Assembly (NCBI GenBank): GCA_022843485.1
Contig: JALHNM010000004.1
Location: 183,353 to 247,352, forward strand
DNA length: 64,000 nucleotides
Source: Fimbriimonadaceae bacterium
Lineage (GTDB): Bacteria > Armatimonadota > Fimbriimonadia > Fimbriimonadales > Fimbriimonadaceae
Direction: 5' to 3'
The translations under genes and the position numbers were made by a program. Of the stretch, positions 60,496-64,000 are shown one piece after another; positions within the stretch are counted from its first letter, which is position 1; every line of letters starts with the position of its first letter. The notes beneath the pieces were generated by a model that was not told the DNA's origin, searched no databases, and saw nothing but the letters and a program-made list of their open reading frames with translations.

Positions 60496-62394
60496 ATGGG
60501 ACGAGTCGTCGGGATCGATTTGGGCACGACCAACAGCGTCGTCGCGGTCATGGAGGGCGGTGAGCCCAAGGTCATCAGCACGGCGGAGGGCACGCGGACC
60601 CTCCCCTCCGTGGTCGCGTTCAAGACGAACGGCGAGCGGCTGGTCGGGGTCACCGCCAAGCGGCAGGCCGTAACGAACCCCGGCAACACCGTGGCCAGCA
60701 TCAAGCGCTTCATGGGGCACAAGCTGAGCGAGGTCGCCGACGAGGCGAAGAAGGTCAGCTACAAGGTCGTCGAAGGGAAGAACGGCCAGGCCGCCGTCCA
60801 CATCCCGGCGGTCGATAAGGACTTCACGCCCGAGGAGATCAGCGCGATGATCCTGCAGAAGCTGAAGGCGGACGCGGAGGCGTACCTCGGGGAGACCGTC
60901 GACCAGGCCGTCATCACCGTTCCGGCTTACTTCAACGACAGCCAGCGCACCGCGACCAAGAACGCGGGCGAGATCGCGGGGCTCAAGGTGCTCCGGATCA
61001 TCAACGAGCCGACAGCGGCCTCGCTCGCCTACGGGCTCGACAAGAAGGTCAACGAGACGATCCTCGTCTTCGACCTCGGCGGCGGCACGTTCGACGTCTC
61101 GCTGCTCGACGTGGGCGACGGCGTCTTCGAGGTCAAGAGCACGGCCGGCGACAGCCACCTCGGCGGCGACGACTTCGACCAGAAGATCGTCGACTACGTC
61201 GCGACCGAGTTCATGAAGCAGCACGGGGTAGACCTGCGCAAGGACACCAAGGCCCTCCAGCGGCTGCGCGAGGCGGCCGAGAAGGCGAAGATCGAGCTGA
61301 GCAGCCAGGTCACTACGGACATCAACCTCCCGTTCATCACGGCGATCGACAACGAACCGGTCCACATGGAGAACCAGCTCAGCCGGGCGAAGTTCGAGGA
61401 GCTGTGCGCGGACCTGCTGGCCCGGGTCGAGAGGCCGGTGAAGCAGGCGCTCGACGACGCCAAGGTCGACCTCGCCAAGATCGACGAGGTCATCCTCGTG
61501 GGCGGTTCGAGCCGCATGCCGATGGTGCAGGACCTCGTCAAGCGGATGACCGGTAAGGAGCCGAACAAGAGCGTGAACCCGGACGAGGTCGTGGCCGTCG
61601 GCGCGGCGATCCAGGCGGGCGTGCTCGGCGGCGACGTGCGGGACATCCTCCTGCTCGACGTCACCCCGCTGTCTCTCGGCGTCGAGACACAGGGCGGGGT
61701 CATGGACAAGCTCATCGAGCGCAACACGACGATCCCGACGAAGAAGAGCCGGGTCTATACGACCGCCGTCGATAACCAGACCGAGGTCACGATCCACATC
61801 CTGCAGGGCGAGCGGCCGATGGCGGGGCAGAACAAGAGCCTCGGGCAGTTCAACCTCAGTGGCATCCCCCCCGCCCCCGCCCGGGTGCCGCAGGTCGAGG
61901 TCACCTTCGACATCGACGCGGACGGCATCCTCAGCGTGAGCGCGAAGGACAAGGCGACGAGCAACGAGCAGAAGATCACGATCACCGGCAGCGGCAACCT
62001 CGGCAAGGAGGAGATCGACCGGATGGTGGTCGAGGCCGAGAAGAACGCCGAGGTCGACGCCCGGGTCCGCGAAGGGGCCGAGCTCCGGAACGAGGCGGAC
62101 CGGCTGGTCGGGTCCGTCGAGAAGTCGCTGCGCGACCTCGGGGACAAGGTGACCGAGGCCGACCGGAGCCGGGTCGAGGAGAAGGTCCAGGCCGTGAAGC
62201 AGGCCAAGGAGCGCGACGACCTCGAGGGGCTTAAGACGGCCGTGCGCGAACTCGAGACCGAGAGCCATGCGCTGTCGCAGAAACTCTACGAGTCGACGAC
62301 AGCGCCTACGGAAGAGCCGGTCGGTGCCGGGGTCGGTTCGGGCCAGAAGCCGGGCGACGACGTCATCGACGCTGAGTTCAAGGAAGAGAAGTAA
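60496..62394 (+). CDS. dnaK: Chaperone protein DnaK (Hsp70)
   Basis: 632 residues, usual length. ATPase domain: [68 protein letters not shown]. The linker [19 protein letters not shown] leads to the substrate-binding domain ([20 protein letters not shown]) and a helical lid. The C-terminus ends [12 protein letters not shown], the typical acidic tail. Works with DnaJ and GrpE, neither of which is in the window. GGAG near 60486 provides a ribosome site. An IS element starts about 240 bases downstream. Confidence 0.97.
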   Translation: MGRVVGIDLGTTNSVVAVMEGGEPKVISTAEGTRTLPSVVAFKTNGERLVGVTAKRQAVTNPGNTVASIKRFMGHKLSEVADEAKKVSYKVVEGKNGQAAVHIPAVDKDFTPEEISAMILQKLKADAEAYLGETVDQAVITVPAYFNDSQRTATKNAGEIAGLKVLRIINEPTAASLAYGLDKKVNETILVFDLGGGTFDVSLLDVGDGVFEVKSTAGDSHLGGDDFDQKIVDYVATEFMKQHGVDLRKDTKALQRLREAAEKAKIELSSQVTTDINLPFITAIDNEPVHMENQLSRAKFEELCADLLARVERPVKQALDDAKVDLAKIDEVILVGGSSRMPMVQDLVKRMTGKEPNKSVNPDEVVAVGAAIQAGVLGGDVRDILLLDVTPLSLGVETQGGVMDKLIERNTTIPTKKSRVYTTAVDNQTEVTIHILQGERPMAGQNKSLGQFNLSGIPPAPARVPQVEVTFDIDADGILSVSAKDKATSNEQKITITGSGNLGKEEIDRMVVEAEKNAEVDARVREGAELRNEADRLVGSVEKSLRDLGDKVTEADRSRVEEKVQAVKQAKERDDLEGLKTAVRELETESHALSQKLYESTTAPTEEPVGAGVGSGQKPGDDVIDAEFKEEK

Positions 62395-62400
62395 CGTGGC

Positions 62401-62428
62401 CCCCCTCCCCCGTTCACGGGGGATGGGG
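62401..62428 (+). terminator. GC hairpin after dnaK
   Basis: CCCCTCCCCCG (62402-62412) pairs with CGGGGGATGGGG (62417-62428), one bulge, TTCA loop. No U-run follows. It lies 7 bases after the dnaK stop. Confidence 0.45.
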
Positions 62429-62442
62429 TTGGGGCTGCCCCC

Positions 62443-62505
62443 TTGGCATGGCTGGCCCGGCCATGGTCCCCGGGGCGGCTCGCCCCGTCGCGGGCGTCTT
62501 GCCCC
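62443..62505. repeat. REP-like double palindrome
   Basis: Contains ATGGCTGGCCCGGCCATGG then TCCCCGGGGCGGCTCGCCCC; in reverse complement it matches the element inside dus (16827-16872). The rest of 62506-62633 shows nothing clear. Confidence 0.6.
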
Positions 62506-62633
62506 AGCAGGCGATCAGTGTCGCGGACCCTATGGTTCTGGGAGCGGGCCACGGGCTAGCGCTCCAGTCGGGGAACCGCCAGCTCCCACTCGTGAGCCTC
62601 GGCCATGAGGCTAAGCCGCGTGGCCGGGGTGGT

Positions 62634-64000
62634 GAGGGTGTCGCTTTGGGGTCGGGTTGCTTTCGGGGTTTTGCGTGGGTGCGCCGGTGGCCTGGGGTTG
62701 TCTGGGCCTAGCGGGCAGGGCGGGGCGCTTCGTCACGCGGCCCTCGGCCTTTGGGCGAGCTTCCTGAGGTTGTGGGCCAGGGCGGTGAGCCCCAGTTCGA
62801 GGCTCGCGCCCGAGAGCCCGCGCAGGAGCAGCCGGCGGAAGCCCTGGTTCCCCTTGAACTGGCCGAAGACGCGCTCGACGGTCGGCCCTCGGAGCCTGAG
62901 GAGCCGACGTCCTTCTTCGCTGGCGGCGTAGGCGTTGGCCGCCTCGCGGGCGCCGGCCTGGGCCCCGTGGGCGACCGTGAAGTCGCGCCGCTTGCCCTTG
63001 ACCCCGCAGGCCTCTTTCAGCGGGCAGCCCTGGCACTTGCGCACGACGTAGCGCGTCCGCGGCTCGCGGCCCTTCGTGCGCACCGCGAGCGGCCTGGCCT
63101 CGTGCCCGGCCGGGCACCGGGCCGAGCCGTCGTCCCCCACCGAGAACGACGGCCGCGCGCGCCGGTCGGCGCAAGGCAGGCAGGCCTTCACCCCCCGCGA
63201 GAGCAGCGCCTGGGCGTCCTTGCCCGAGTCGTAGCCCTTGTCGGCGACGACCGCCTCGGGCAGGGCGCCGGACTGCCTTTCCGCGGCCTGGAGCACGCCC
63301 TCCATCTGGCCCTGGTCGTTCGGCCGCGAGGTCGCGGCGTAGCCGACGACCATCCCCGAGGCGGGGTCCGCCGCGACCTGCAGGTTGTAGCCGACCAGGA
63401 ACTGGCCCGAGCGCAGCATCTTCTGCGCCTCGTCCTCGAGCGCGTCCGCGGACTCGGCCTCCGCCAGGGCCCGGCGCCACTGCGAGCGCGCCGCCGCCAC
63501 CTTCGTGCCGTCGACCGCCATCGCCTTGCGCTCCAGCACCCCTCGCGCCTCCGCCTCCTGGCACACCAGCAGGAACAGGCCCTCGAGCTCCGGCCCGAGC
63601 CGCCGCCGGAACCGCGCCAGCGTCGCGTGGTCCGGCTCCAGCCCGTCCGAGAGGAACGCGTAGCGGGCGTCGAAGCGGCACGACTCCTCGAGCCGCCGCG
63701 AGCTCCGCTGACCCTGCAGGTAGCCGAACAGGAGCACCAGGAACAGGCCGAGGGGGTCGTAGCCGTAGCCCCCCTCGCGGCTCGCCAAGGCGCGCAGGCG
63801 AGGGCCGAGCAGGGGCTCCGCGAGAGCCTTCAAAGCCGCCACGTGGGGCGCGCGCTCGGCCAACGGCCGCTCGAAGAGCGCCCCCTGCCCGTGGCCAGGG
63901 CCGGGGCCGGAGAGGAACGAGGCGACGGAACGACGGTTGTGGCGCGGCACCACCTAACGACGAGGACCGACCGCCCCAAGCATCCCCGTGCGACACCCTC
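62634..64000 (-). mobile_element. IS1182-type insertion sequence
   Basis: Bounded by an 11-base terminal inverted repeat: GAGGGTGTCGC at 62634-62644 and its complement GCGACACCCTC at 63990-64000, with weaker similarity further inward. Length at least 1367 bases, one intact transposase gene on the minus strand. The right end coincides with the end of the window, so the target duplication cannot be seen. Confidence 0.7.
62733..63953 (-). CDS. IS1182-family transposase
   Basis: 406 residues, DDE transposase apparently intact. N-terminal helical DNA-binding part, then catalytic Asp148 (AMAVDGTKVAAARSQW), Asp238 (VVADKGYDSGKDA) and Glu361 (GPTVERVFGQFKGNQGFRRL). A CxxC-type segment (KCQGCPLKEAC) lies between D2 and E, as in IS1182. 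The start is GTG at 63953. A long overlapping frame on the same strand is a composition shadow. Very high GC, like the host, gives no sign of recent arrival from a different composition. Confidence 0.88.
   Translation of the reverse strand: MVPRHNRRSVASFLSGPGPGHGQGALFERPLAERAPHVAALKALAEPLLGPRLRALASREGGYGYDPLGLFLVLLFGYLQGQRSSRRLEESCRFDARYAFLSDGLEPDHATLARFRRRLGPELEGLFLLVCQEAEARGVLERKAMAVDGTKVAAARSQWRRALAEAESADALEDEAQKMLRSGQFLVGYNLQVAADPASGMVVGYAATSRPNDQGQMEGVLQAAERQSGALPEAVVADKGYDSGKDAQALLSRGVKACLPCADRRARPSFSVGDDGSARCPAGHEARPLAVRTKGREPRTRYVVRKCQGCPLKEACGVKGKRRDFTVAHGAQAGAREAANAYAASEEGRRLLRLRGPTVERVFGQFKGNQGFRRLLLRGLSGASLELGLTALAHNLRKLAQRPRAA

Noticed and set aside
60420..60496. CIRCE or HAIR element at dnaK
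   Set aside because: The inverted repeat there has different half-sites and spacing from both consensus elements.
60430..62268. 612-codon open frame antisense to dnaK
   Set aside because: Antisense frames stay open because of the GC-rich third positions. No domain, and dnaK is certain.
62611..63996. A 461-codon open frame on the minus strand overlapping the transposase
   Set aside because: Composed mainly of Arg, Gly, Ala and Pro; it is the out-of-frame shadow of a very GC-rich transposase that has clear DDE motifs in the other frame.
1..64000. tRNA, rRNA and CRISPR arrays
   Set aside because: Looked for by eye in all gaps; nothing with cloverleaf, rRNA or repeat-spacer form was seen. A covariance-model scan would be decisive.

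Overview
The window is a piece of a GC-rich bacterial chromosome, dense with genes and mostly transcribed in short operons. The inventory fits Armatimonadota, perhaps the Fimbriimonadia. The evidence is a division/cell-wall (dcw) cluster with a fused MurC-Ddl and DUF881/Sbp genes, PEP-CTERM proteins beside a type IV pilin-like protein, many secreted proteins of unknown family, and frequent TANNNT boxes directly in front of start codons. This placement is an inference from gene content; there is no rRNA gene in the window to confirm it.

Layout. 1-9.3 kb: a fatty-acid oxidation fusion enzyme (minus strand), the infC-rpmI-rplT translation operon behind a near-consensus promoter, a large secreted protein, an ArsR-type regulator fused to a cobalamin-binding module, a secreted ClpP-fold protein, an acyl-CoA dehydrogenase and a secreted protein. 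9.4-18.4 kb: a tricorn-like protease, proline dehydrogenase, three glycosyltransferases (one divergent from the other two), a tRNA-dihydrouridine synthase carrying a repeat-derived insertion, and a tail-to-tail HicB/HicA pair. 18.5-30.5 kb: a PEP-CTERM / pilin-like / PEP-CTERM operon, a Gfo/Idh/MocA oxidoreductase, a 1163-residue repeat protein that looks like an outer-membrane barrel, a beta-propeller protein, a DUF4380 sugar-mutarotase-like protein and an 857-residue secreted protein. 30.5-31.1 kb holds no confident gene but leads into the mraZ promoter with its own operator repeats.

31.1-49.0 kb is the dcw cluster, all on the plus strand and nearly every junction overlapping: (leader ORF)-mraZ-rsmH-ftsL-ftsI-murE-murF-mraY-murD-ftsW-murG-murC/ddl-ftsQ-DUF881-sbp-ftsA-ftsZ. 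It encodes the steps from UDP-MurNAc to lipid II plus most of the cytokinetic ring; murB is not in it. MurE carries the DNPR signature of meso-diaminopimelate enzymes.

49-64 kb: an orphan sugar-type binding lipoprotein, lysS, two paralogous secreted proteins, a transglutaminase-like gene split by a one-base shift in a G4 run, a FAS1 protein, two nearly identical HAF-repeat genes flanking a third HAF-like gene, dnaK behind an inverted repeat, and an IS1182-type insertion sequence whose right inverted repeat ends exactly at the last base of the window.

Cross-cutting themes are recurrent TANNNT boxes 6-8 bases before ATG/GTG starts without a Shine-Dalgarno sequence (predicted leaderless mRNAs), convergent gene pairs whose stop codons overlap by four bases, and a family of palindromic REP-like elements seen both between genes and inside dus.
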